Below are positions 40,132 to 47,778 of a stretch of 64,000 nt of DNA, in pieces (the first letter of the stretch is position 1; each line of letters begins with the position of its first letter). The position numbers and the translations under genes were made by a program. Under the pieces are notes generated by a model that made no database searches, was not told the origin of the DNA, and saw nothing but the letters and a program-made list of their open reading frames with translations. Origin of the DNA: Virgisporangium aurantiacum (GTDB lineage: Bacteria > Actinomycetota > Actinomycetes > Mycobacteriales > Micromonosporaceae); the NCBI RefSeq assembly GCF_016863635.1, contig NZ_BOPG01000049.1, forward strand, positions 62,001 through 126,000, read 5' to 3'.

Positions 40132-40962
40132 GTGACGACGAGCGTTCGAGTGGCCCGGGGGCGGGCTCCGAAGCTTGACCAGGTCTGTGCCGATGCGGTC
40201 GGGCAGGCCCGCGGTGGCGTCGACGGGATCGATCCGGACTACGTCGGTGAGCACCTGGAGGCCGTGGCCGAGGCCGAGCGGGTCGTGACCCACCTGTTCG
40301 AGTGCCTGCAGCCGGGTTACCGGGGCTGGCGCTGGGCCGTCACGGTGGCGCGCATCCCGCGCAGCCGGCACGTCACGGTGTGCGAGTCGGTGCTGCTGCC
40401 CGGCCCCGACGCGCTGGCCGCTCCGCCCTGGGTGCCCTGGCAGGACCGGCTGCAGCCGGGCGACCTGGGCGTCGGCGACATCCTGCCCACCGCTCCCGAC
40501 GACGACCGGCTGATGCCCGGGTACGTTCAGAGCGACGATCCGGCGGTCGACGAGGTCGCCTGGGAACTGGGCCTCGGCCGTCCCCGGGTGCTGTCCCGCG
40601 AGGGCCGGGCCGACGCCGCCCAGCGCTGGTACGACGGCGACAACGGACCCGCGTCACCGATCTCCGCGGCGGCACCGACCACGGCCCGCTGCGGCGGCTG
40701 CGGGTTCTACCTGTCGCTGGCCGGTGCGATGCGGCAGGTCTTCGGCGTGTGCGCGAACGCGTTCGCCCCCGACGACGGCCGGGTGGTGAGCATCGACCAC
40801 GGGTGCGGCGCGCACTCCGAGATCCTGGTGGAGCCGGTGGCGGTGGTGGCCGAACTGCCGACCGTCTACGACGACAGCGAGGTCGACCAGGTCACGGTCC
40901 CGAAGCCGGCCGGCTCGGTGGAAGGCGCCGAGGAGCCCGCCGAGTCCTACGGCCACAGCTAG
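40132..40962 (+). CDS. DUF3027 protein
   Basis: A 276-aa actinobacterial protein of family DUF3027. The body contains AEAERVVTHLFECLQPGYRGWRWAVTVARIPRSRHVTVCE, VPWQDRLQPGDLGVGDILPTAPDDDRL and a Cys-rich tail (RCGGCGFYLSLAGAMRQVFGVCANAFAPDDGRVVSIDHGCGAHSE) that could bind zinc. It is located by DUF2530 and cold-shock genes, as often seen in this phylum. GTG at 40132 follows AAAGGCGG. Function unknown. It overlaps DUF2530 tail to tail by 4 nt. Confidence 0.88.
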   Translation: MTTSVRVARGRAPKLDQVCADAVGQARGGVDGIDPDYVGEHLEAVAEAERVVTHLFECLQPGYRGWRWAVTVARIPRSRHVTVCESVLLPGPDALAAPPWVPWQDRLQPGDLGVGDILPTAPDDDRLMPGYVQSDDPAVDEVAWELGLGRPRVLSREGRADAAQRWYDGDNGPASPISAAAPTTARCGGCGFYLSLAGAMRQVFGVCANAFAPDDGRVVSIDHGCGAHSEILVEPVAVVAELPTVYDDSEVDQVTVPKPAGSVEGAEEPAESYGHS

Positions 40963-41222
40963 CTGGCGGCCTGGCGGCGTTTGCGGCGGGCGTCGTAGCG
41001 GATCATCGTGAGCGTGCCGGGAATGCCCCACAACAGGCCGGCCACGCAGATCCAGAACCAGGACTCGTGGCTGTGCCGGAACGGCACCATCACCAGCAGT
41101 GCGACCAGCCACGCCGCCATGCCGCCGAGAGCGAACGGCAGCATCGGCGGATCGAGCGGCTCGAGGGTGCGGAGCTCAGGGGCCTGAGCGGCCTGCGACT
41201 GCGGAATACCCGTCCCCGACAC
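40959..41222 (-). CDS. DUF2530 two-helix membrane protein
   Basis: An 87-aa protein with two TM helices (LPFALGGMAAWLVALLVMVPF and WFWICVAGLLWGIPGTLTMI) and a basic C-terminus (RYDARRKRRQ), so both ends are predicted cytoplasmic. It matches DUF2530, a conserved actinobacterial family of unknown function. GTG start. It is divergent from the MarR gene and convergent with DUF3027. Confidence 0.88.
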   Translation of the reverse strand: MSGTGIPQSQAAQAPELRTLEPLDPPMLPFALGGMAAWLVALLVMVPFRHSHESWFWICVAGLLWGIPGTLTMIRYDARRKRRQAAS

Positions 41223-41308
41223 GATCGCCAGCGTAGCGCCGCGAGGGTGCCATTCCCGGCGTCCGGCCGGGCGCGGTGATCACACTCACAGGTCGTTAGC
41301 CATGCTTA

Positions 41309-41321
41309 TTAGTTAAGCTAA
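41309..41321 (+). promoter_or_regulatory. Probable MarR operator
   Basis: TTAGTTAAGCTAA is a near-perfect dyad (10 of 13 positions) just before the marR ATG, and a longer GTTAGC (41295-41300) / GCTAAC (41317-41322) pair encloses it. The A+T-rich site overlaps the expected promoter, as in autoregulated MarR genes. Confidence 0.5.
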
Positions 41322-41326
41322 CAAAT

Positions 41327-41797
41327 ATGGTGATCAAGCACGGTGAACGGAGCGCGACCACGGCCGCACCGCTCGCCGGCGCCCTCCGTGACGCGATCAT
41401 GCGGCTCAACCGCCGGTTGCGGCAGGCCAGGCCGGTCGGCGACCTCACGATGTCGCAGATTTCCGCGCTCACCACGCTCGGGCTCGCCGGTGTGCTGAGC
41501 CCGCGTGAGCTGGCCGAGCAGGAACGGGTCCAGCCGCCGACGATGACCAGGATCGTCGCCAAGCTGGAGGACCGCGGCCTGGTGCAGCGCACGCCGCATC
41601 CCACCGACGGCCGGCAGGTGGTGCTGTCGGCCACCGAGGCCGGCCGGGCCGCCGTGGTCGAGCACCGCCGGGCCGGCGACGCCTGGCTCGCGCAGGCCCT
41701 CGGAGACCTGCCCGAGCACGACCGCGAGACGCTGCGGCGCGCCGCAGACCTGCTGGACAAGATCGCTCGGGGGACTCCGGGCCAACAACGGAACTGA
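41327..41797 (+). CDS. MarR-family transcriptional regulator
   Basis: A 156-aa dimeric winged-helix repressor. The DNA-binding part is LTMSQISALTTLGLAGVLSPRELAEQERVQPPTMTRIVAKLEDRGLVQRTPHPTDGRQVVLSATEAGR, with the wing RTPHPTDGRQV. Flanking helices form the dimer. It is directly followed (15 nt) by an MFS exporter, the common MarR-efflux pairing, so ligand-triggered derepression of the exporter is likely. The upstream dyad suggests autoregulation. Confidence 0.93.
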   Translation: MVIKHGERSATTAAPLAGALRDAIMRLNRRLRQARPVGDLTMSQISALTTLGLAGVLSPRELAEQERVQPPTMTRIVAKLEDRGLVQRTPHPTDGRQVVLSATEAGRAAVVEHRRAGDAWLAQALGDLPEHDRETLRRAADLLDKIARGTPGQQRN

Positions 41798-41812
41798 GGA
41801 GGCGCATCCCGA

Positions 41813-43126
41813 GTGCGGGCTGTATTCCGGTCTCTGCGCGTCAGGAACATGCGGTTGTTCACCGCCGGTCAGATCACGAAGCTGGTCGGCGTCTGGATGC
41901 TTTTCATCGCCCAGGACTGGCTCGTTCTCGATCTCACCGACAACTCCGCAACCGCACTCGGCCTGGTGACGGCGTTGCAGTTCACGCCCGTCCTCCTGCT
42001 GACGCTCTACGGCGGCAAGCTGGCCGACCGGTTCGACAAGCAGAAGCTCCTCGTGCTGTGCAACTGCGTGTTCGCGGTGCTCGCGCTCGGGCTGGGTGTT
42101 CTCATCGCGACGCACCTGGTGGTGTTGTGGCACGTCTACGCGTTCGCGGCCGCGGTGGGCATGACCTCGGCGATCGAGACGCCGACGCGGCAGGCGTTCT
42201 GGTCCGAACTGGTCGAGCCCGAACTGCTGCCCAACGCGCTGTCGCTCGGCTCCGCCACGTTCAACGTCGCCCGCCTCGTCGGCCCGGCGATCGCCGGTGT
42301 GCTGATCGCCTGGATCGGCACCGGCCCGGTGATCCTGGTGACCGGCGTGATGGCCATCCTGGCGGTGCTGCTGCAACTGCGGATCCGGCCGGCCGACCTG
42401 CTCCGCAAACCGCCCGGCAACGTCGCCGCCCGCGACGCCCGCGTGATCGACGGTCTCCGGTATGTCTGGGGCCGGCCCGATCTGGTGCTGGTGATGACGC
42501 TGGTGCTGGTGCTCGGCCTGATGGCGTTCAACTTCCAGCTGACCCTGGCCGTGCTGGCCAAGACCGTGTTCCACACCGGTGCCGAGGCGTTCGGTCTGAT
42601 CACGTCGGCGCTGGCCGCCGGAGCCCTGTGCGGCGCGTTGGTCGCGGCGCTGCGGCGCAACCGTCCCTCGGTGTACGCGGTGCTGCTCTCGGCGATCCTG
42701 TTCGCGACGTTCGAGACGGTGCTCGGGTTCGCGCCGACGTTCTGGCTGGCGATCGTGCTCGCCGTACCCACCGGGTTCTTCATGATCTACTTCGCCCAGG
42801 CAGCCAACCAGCGGGTCCAGCTCGGCGTCGACCCGCAGTTCCGGGGCCGCGTCATGGCGCTGCACGTGCTGGTGTTCTTCGGGACGACCCCGGTCGGCGC
42901 GCCGCTCATCGGCTGGATCGCCGAGGAGTACGGCGCCCGGGCGTCGATCTGGCTGGGTGGGCTGGCGTCGCTCGCCTGCACGCTGGTGGTGGCGCTGGTG
43001 CAGCTGCGCCGGTCGCACGCCACGGTGCTGCTGCACCTGCGGCCGCGGCCGCACCTGCACGTCACCGAGCCGGGCAGCGACGGCTCGCCGGCGCTCGAAC
43101 TGCGCATGCCCGCGACGGTCAGGTGA
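41813..43126 (+). CDS. MFS exporter of the EntS type
   Basis: A 437-aa transporter with 12 predicted TM helices, starting with VRAVFRSLRVRNMRLFTAGQITKLVGVWM, typical of the EntS/DHA3 group. The loop GGKLADRFDKQKLL is motif A between TM2 and TM3. A tail of about 30 residues has several His and Arg. GTG start with AGGAGG about 10 nt upstream. It is probably regulated by the preceding MarR. Drug or metabolite export is inferred. Confidence 0.88.
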   Translation: MRAVFRSLRVRNMRLFTAGQITKLVGVWMLFIAQDWLVLDLTDNSATALGLVTALQFTPVLLLTLYGGKLADRFDKQKLLVLCNCVFAVLALGLGVLIATHLVVLWHVYAFAAAVGMTSAIETPTRQAFWSELVEPELLPNALSLGSATFNVARLVGPAIAGVLIAWIGTGPVILVTGVMAILAVLLQLRIRPADLLRKPPGNVAARDARVIDGLRYVWGRPDLVLVMTLVLVLGLMAFNFQLTLAVLAKTVFHTGAEAFGLITSALAAGALCGALVAALRRNRPSVYAVLLSAILFATFETVLGFAPTFWLAIVLAVPTGFFMIYFAQAANQRVQLGVDPQFRGRVMALHVLVFFGTTPVGAPLIGWIAEEYGARASIWLGGLASLACTLVVALVQLRRSHATVLLHLRPRPHLHVTEPGSDGSPALELRMPATVR

Positions 43127-43175
43127 ATGACAGCCGGCGGGAGAAATGTCGTACTGGTGTGGTTAGTTAGGCCAC

Positions 43176-43934
43176 ATGGAGTGGAGCCGGTTCCTGGAGT
43201 GCCTCAGCGCCGACGTCGACCGCTTCCGTGAGGTGTCGGCCAAGGATCTCGGCGCACCGGTGCCGAGTTGCCCGGGCTGGTCGGTGGCCGATCTGGTGCG
43301 GCACGTGGCCGTGGTCTACCTCCACAAGGTCGAGTGCCTGTCCCAGGGCAGGTCGCCCGACCCGTGGCCGCCGCCGGGGTCCGCCACGGCCGAGCCGCTC
43401 GCGCTGCTCGACGGGGCGTGGCCCGAGCTGCGGGCCCAGTTGTGGGCGCGCACCCCGGAGTCGGCCGCCTACACCTGGTACGAGCCCGACCAGACCACCC
43501 GGTTCTGGGCCCGTCGCATGGCGCAGGAAACCGTGATCCACCGCATCGACGCCGAGTTGGCGCTGCGCACCGCCGTCCAGCCGGTGCCCGCAGATCTCGC
43601 GGTCGACGGCATCGACGAGGTGCTCGTCGTGTTCCTCGAGTACGCGTCGAAGACCTGGTGCGACGACTTCGGGCCCGATCTCGCCGAGGCCGACGACCGG
43701 TCCGTGCTGATCTCCGCCGGTGGCGCCGGCTGGCTGGTGCGGGCCGCCCCGTCCGGGGTGAGCGTCGAGGCCGGCATCGGGTCCGGCCTGGTGGCCGCCG
43801 ACGCGGCGGTGCGCGGCGAGCCCGGTGCGATGTTGCGCTGGCTGTGGGGCCGCGGCAGCGGCGGCGTCACCGTCGACGGCGACAAGGACCTGGTCGGTCG
43901 GCTCCGCCGGCTACTGGTCACCGCCACACAGTGA
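43176..43934 (+). CDS. Maleylpyruvate isomerase-family (mycothiol-dependent fold) protein
   Basis: A 252-aa protein of the TIGR03083 group. The N-terminal DinB-like four-helix part has VPSCPGWSVADLVRHVAVVYLHKVE with the metal-binding His, later RRMAQETVIHRIDAELA supplying the second metal region. The C-terminal beta domain (DRSVLISAGGAGWLVRAAPSGVSVEAGIG) is a sterol-carrier-like fold. Relatives use mycothiol, the actinobacterial thiol. A TTAGTTAGGCC sequence just before the ATG resembles the marR operator. Substrate unknown. Confidence 0.88.
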   Translation: MEWSRFLECLSADVDRFREVSAKDLGAPVPSCPGWSVADLVRHVAVVYLHKVECLSQGRSPDPWPPPGSATAEPLALLDGAWPELRAQLWARTPESAAYTWYEPDQTTRFWARRMAQETVIHRIDAELALRTAVQPVPADLAVDGIDEVLVVFLEYASKTWCDDFGPDLAEADDRSVLISAGGAGWLVRAAPSGVSVEAGIGSGLVAADAAVRGEPGAMLRWLWGRGSGGVTVDGDKDLVGRLRRLLVTATQ

Positions 43935-44013
43935 TCACGTCGTTACCGCAACGCTGCAACGAGGTGGCCGTCTCTGGTAGCGCCGCGCCGCCCGGCGGGC
44001 ATAACCTCAGAGG

Positions 44014-44499
44014 GTGGCCGTGCTCCGCGCACTCCTCATCCTCGCGGTCGTTTCCGCGCTGGCCACGCTGCCCTGCCTGATCACGCTGCTGCTGTCGGTC
44101 GGCTGGCCGCGGTTCCTGCGCCGGCGTGGGCGGCTGGTCGCACCCGGCGGGTCGATGAACCGGCGCGACCGGCGCCGGCTGGCCCGGCTCGACAAGTGCT
44201 TCGGCGCCGACCCGACCCCGCAACTCACCCCCGACACGCTGCCGATCGAGAAGGTCGCCGCCGACCTGCGGCGGCTGCGCCGTCAACGCGCCGGCATCGC
44301 GCAGCGCTCGCCGGTCTGGCGGGCGGCGATCGAAGACGCGTACGACGACCGGTTGCGCCTGGCCTGCGAGCGGCTGGGCATAGACGAACACCTCACCGAG
44401 CTGTCCGGCTTCGACCGGGAGATCGAGCGGGTGCGGCTGGAGGGTGAGCTCGAAGCGGCCGGCATCACGCTGCACGGCTACGAGGCGGCGGCCCAATAG
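44014..44499 (+). CDS. Membrane-anchored protein of unknown function
   Basis: A 161-aa protein with one N-terminal TM helix (VLRALLILAVVSALATLPCLITLLLSVGW) and a cytoplasmic helical region rich in Arg/Leu (RRDRRRLARLDKCFG; LPIEKVAADLRRLRRQRAGI; REIERVRLEGELEAAG), probably a coiled coil. No family function is known to me. GTG start; its stop overlaps the thpR start (TAGTG), so the two genes are coupled. Confidence 0.7.
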   Translation: MAVLRALLILAVVSALATLPCLITLLLSVGWPRFLRRRGRLVAPGGSMNRRDRRRLARLDKCFGADPTPQLTPDTLPIEKVAADLRRLRRQRAGIAQRSPVWRAAIEDAYDDRLRLACERLGIDEHLTELSGFDREIERVRLEGELEAAGITLHGYEAAAQ

Positions 44500-45110
44500 T
44501 GCGGTTGTTCGTGGCGGCGTTTCCACCGCCGGGCGTGCTCGCCGATTTCGTGTCACACGTGTCCACGTTGTGCTGCGGTGAGCCCCGGCCGCCGGGCGGT
44601 TCGCTGCGCCTGGTGACGCCGGAGCGCGTCCACCTGACGTTGACCTTCATCGGCGAGGTCGACGACGACCGGCTGCCCGTGGTGGAGGCCGCCGTGGCCG
44701 CGGGCGTCCGGCGCTGGGCCGGCGCCGGCCGGACCGGCTCCGTGAAGAAGGACGAGAAGCGGAAGGTGCCCCGGCTGCGGATCGGTGGCGGCGGGCGGTT
44801 CGGGCGCGGGAAGTTCACGGTGGTGTGGGCCGGCGTCCGCGGCGACACGACCGCGCTCGGCGACCTGGTCACCGACCTGCGGCAGGAACTGCGGACGGCG
44901 AAGGTGCCGTTCGACGTCAAGGCGCACCGGCCGCACGTGACCGTGGCCCGTCCGGGTGACCGCCTTGCCGACGAGCAGGTCGCCTGCGATCTGGCCGCGC
45001 TCGGTAGCTACGAGGGCCCGGAGTGGTCGGTCGAGTCGATCGACCTGGTGCGCAGCAACCAGGGTCCGAACATCACCTACGACCGGCTGTCGGCCTTCCC
45101 GCTCGGGTAG
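44499..45110 (+). CDS. thpR: RNA 2',3'-cyclic phosphodiesterase (2H family)
   Basis: A 203-aa enzyme of the LigT/ThpR 2H phosphoesterase family that opens 2',3'-cyclic phosphates on RNA ends. The two catalytic motifs are HLTL (45-48) and HVTV (146-149). The usual MRLFVAAFPPP start is present. Between the motifs lies a basic stretch (about 78-104, SVKKDEKRKVPRLRIGGGGRFGRGK) longer than in typical members. GTG start overlaps the upstream stop. The last 34 nt overlap the convergent ABC-F gene. Confidence 0.85.
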   Translation: MRLFVAAFPPPGVLADFVSHVSTLCCGEPRPPGGSLRLVTPERVHLTLTFIGEVDDDRLPVVEAAVAAGVRRWAGAGRTGSVKKDEKRKVPRLRIGGGGRFGRGKFTVVWAGVRGDTTALGDLVTDLRQELRTAKVPFDVKAHRPHVTVARPGDRLADEQVACDLAALGSYEGPEWSVESIDLVRSNQGPNITYDRLSAFPLG

Positions 45111-46735
45111 AGCGTGCGGATGTCGACCACCCGGTCGACCTTGACCGCCTCGGCGAGCCGGCGGTCGTGCGTCACGATGATCAACGTTCCCGGATAGTCG
45201 GCCAGCGCCGATTCGAGCTGCTCGATCGCTTCGAGATCCAGGTGGTTGGTCGGCTCGTCCAGGATCAGCGCGTTGACGCCGCGCGCCTGCAGCAGCGCCA
45301 GCGCCGCACGCGTCCGCTCGCCGGGTGACAACCGCGCGGCGGGACGCAGCGCCGCGTCGCCGGCCAGCCGGAACTTCGCGAGCAGCGTGCGCGCGTCGGC
45401 GACGTCGAGGTCGGGTGCGGCGCCGCGCACCACGTCGACCACCGGTTCCTCGGTGGCGAAGATGCGCCGGCTCTGGTCGAGTTCGCCGAACACCACCGAC
45501 GGGCCGGCGTAGCGGGTGCCGGCCCGCAGCGGTTCGCGTCCCATGATCGCGTCGACCAGCGTGGTCTTGCCGCTGCCGTTCGGGCCGGCCAGCCGGATCC
45601 GCTCGGCCCAGCCGACGGTCAGGTCGAACGGCCCGAGCGTCACGCTGCCGCGCGTGACCACCGCGGCCTTGAGATCGACGACCACCGCACCCGGCCGCGC
45701 CGCCACCCCGATGCTCAGCTGCAGCTTCCACGGCTCGCGGACGTCGTCGGGCGCGTCGGCGTCGAGCCGTTCGATCGCCCGGTCGGCCTTTGCCGCGCCG
45801 GCGCCCGACCGCTGCGCGCCCTGGATGTGGTGGTGCCGCACGTGTTTGTCCGGATCGGTGGCGTTCCGGGCGGCCCGCTGCGCGCCCGACCGGGCCCACT
45901 CCCGCTTCTGGCGGGCCCGGTCGACCAGGTTCGCCCGCTCCGCCTCGTAGCCGGCCCGCGCCTCGACGGCCCGGTTGCGGCCGGCCTCCCGCTCGGCGAC
46001 GTACGCGTCCCACCCGCCGCCGTACTCGGCGACCTGCCCGGTGAACTCGTCGATCTCCACCACCGTCTGCACGGCGGTGGCCAGGAACGCCCGGTCGTGC
46101 GACACGACCACGAGCCCCGCCGGTATCGCGAGGACCCGTTCCTCCAGCCGCCCGAGGCCGTCGTCGTCGAGGTCGTTGGTCGGTTCGTCGAGCAGGAGCA
46201 GGTCGGGCTGGGCGAGCAGCACCGCGGCGAGTGCGAGCCGGGCCTTCTGGCCGCCGGAGAGCGCCGCGGCGCCTCGGTGCAGGAGGTCGTCGGGCAACCC
46301 GAGGTCGGCGATGACGGTTGCGGCCCGCTCGTCGAAGTCGGCCCCACCGAGGGCGAGCCAGTCGTCGAGCGCGGCGCCGTAGTCATGTCCTTCGGGACGC
46401 TGTGCGGCGAGCGCCTCGGCGGCGGCGTCCATGCGTTGCTGGGCCTGTGCGACATACGTGCGGCGGGCCAGGTGATCGCGGAGCGACTCGGCGCCCTCGA
46501 TCACCGGTTCCTGGGCGAGCCGCAGCACCGTGGCGGTGGCGGGCGCGCGGATTACCTCGCCCGACTCCGGCACCAGGTCGCCGGCGAGCACCTTGAGCAG
46601 CGTGGACTTGCCCACCCCGTTGGGTGCGACGATGCCGATGCGGTCGCCGGTGGCGACGGTGAGCGTCACCCCGGACAGCACCCGGCGGGCGCCGAATCCG
46701 ACCGAGACATTTCTGAGCATGATCTGGCCGGACAT
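45077..46735 (-). CDS. ABC-F family ATPase
   Basis: A 552-aa soluble twin-ATPase protein. The first domain has Walker A APNGVGKS, signature LSGGQKAR and Walker B LLLLDEPTNDLD; the second has GPNGSGKT, LSPGERTR and ALILDEPTNHLD. A basic linker of about 80 residues (YEAERANLVDRARQKREWARSGAQRAARN) lies between, the P-site tRNA-contacting element of ABC-F factors. There is no TM domain. Members act in ribosome protection from antibiotics or in translation gating; which applies here cannot be told. ATG start MSGQIMLRNVSVGFG. Confidence 0.92.
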   Translation of the reverse strand: MSGQIMLRNVSVGFGARRVLSGVTLTVATGDRIGIVAPNGVGKSTLLKVLAGDLVPESGEVIRAPATATVLRLAQEPVIEGAESLRDHLARRTYVAQAQQRMDAAAEALAAQRPEGHDYGAALDDWLALGGADFDERAATVIADLGLPDDLLHRGAAALSGGQKARLALAAVLLAQPDLLLLDEPTNDLDDDGLGRLEERVLAIPAGLVVVSHDRAFLATAVQTVVEIDEFTGQVAEYGGGWDAYVAEREAGRNRAVEARAGYEAERANLVDRARQKREWARSGAQRAARNATDPDKHVRHHHIQGAQRSGAGAAKADRAIERLDADAPDDVREPWKLQLSIGVAARPGAVVVDLKAAVVTRGSVTLGPFDLTVGWAERIRLAGPNGSGKTTLVDAIMGREPLRAGTRYAGPSVVFGELDQSRRIFATEEPVVDVVRGAAPDLDVADARTLLAKFRLAGDAALRPAARLSPGERTRAALALLQARGVNALILDEPTNHLDLEAIEQLESALADYPGTLIIVTHDRRLAEAVKVDRVVDIRTLYPSGKADSRS

Positions 46736-46790
46736 GACCGCCAGTCTTGCGCGCCCGGCAGGTGGGCGGCCAGCGAATTAGGGTCGGGGA

Positions 46791-47777
46791 ATGGAGTACA
46801 CGAACCTCGGTCGGACCGGGCTGCGCGTCTCGCGGCTGTGCCTGGGCACCATGAACTTCGGGCCGAAGACCACCGAGCCCGACAGCTTCCAGATCATGGA
46901 CAAAGCGCTCGAACTGGGCTTCAACTTCTACGACACCGCCAACGTCTACGGCTGGAAGACCGGCGAGGGCATCACCGAGAAGATCATCGGCAACTGGTTC
47001 GCCCAGGGTGACGGCCGCCGCGACAAGGTCGTGCTCGCCACCAAGGTGTACGGGAAGATGGGCGACGGCCCGAACGACCAGGGCCTCTCGGCGCGGCACA
47101 TCATCCAGGCGTGCGAGGCGTCGCTGCGCCGGCTGCAGACCGACCGGATCGACCTGTACCAGATGCACCACATCTCCCGCACCACGCCGTGGGAGGAGAT
47201 CTGGCAGGCGATGGAGACGCTGGTCGCGCAGGGCAAGGTGGTCTACGTCGGCTCGTCGAACTTCGCCGGTTGGCACCTGGTGCAGGCGCAGGAGGCGGCG
47301 GCCCGCCGCAACTTCCTCGGCCTGGTGTCGGAGCAGCCGATCTTCAACCTGCTCACCCGGCACGTCGAACTGGAGGTGCTGCCGGCGGCCGAGCGGTACG
47401 GCATCGGCGTCATCCCGTGGTCGCCGCTGCACGGCGGCCTGCTCGGCGGCGCGCTGCGCAAGATCGCCGAAGGTAAGGCGGGCCGCTCGGCCGAGGGCCG
47501 CTCGAACGACGCGCTCGCCCAGCACCGGCCGGCCATCGAGGCGTACGAGAAGCTGTGCGCCGACCTCGGCCACGACCCGGCCGACGTCGCGCTGGCGTGG
47601 GTGCTCAGCCGTCCCGCGGTGACGGCTCCGATCGTCGGCCCGCGGACGATCGAGCAGGTGGAGGCGTCGTTGCGGGCCTTCGACGTGACGCTCGACCAGG
47701 AGACGCTCACCAAGCTCGACGAGCTGTTCCCGCCGATCGGCAAGGGTGGCCCCGGCCCGGAGGCGTGGGCCTGGTGA
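46791..47777 (+). CDS. Aldo/keto reductase
   Basis: A 328-aa NADPH-dependent oxidoreductase with the (beta/alpha)8 fold. Catalytic tetrad regions are FNFYDTANVYG (Asp and Tyr), VVLATKVYGKMG (Lys) and LYQMHHIS (His). The C-terminal VTAPIVGPRTIEQVEASL binds the cofactor phosphate. It resembles the YajO/Tas-type group. Substrate unknown; roles in detoxification of reactive carbonyls are common. Starts at ATG 46791, divergent from the ABC-F gene. Confidence 0.92.
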   Translation: MEYTNLGRTGLRVSRLCLGTMNFGPKTTEPDSFQIMDKALELGFNFYDTANVYGWKTGEGITEKIIGNWFAQGDGRRDKVVLATKVYGKMGDGPNDQGLSARHIIQACEASLRRLQTDRIDLYQMHHISRTTPWEEIWQAMETLVAQGKVVYVGSSNFAGWHLVQAQEAAARRNFLGLVSEQPIFNLLTRHVELEVLPAAERYGIGVIPWSPLHGGLLGGALRKIAEGKAGRSAEGRSNDALAQHRPAIEAYEKLCADLGHDPADVALAWVLSRPAVTAPIVGPRTIEQVEASLRAFDVTLDQETLTKLDELFPPIGKGGPGPEAWAW

Positions 47778-47778
47778 G

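Noticed and set aside
41318..43060. 580-codon antisense frame opposite marR and the MFS gene
   Set aside because: Arg/Gln/His-rich shadow of two strongly supported genes.
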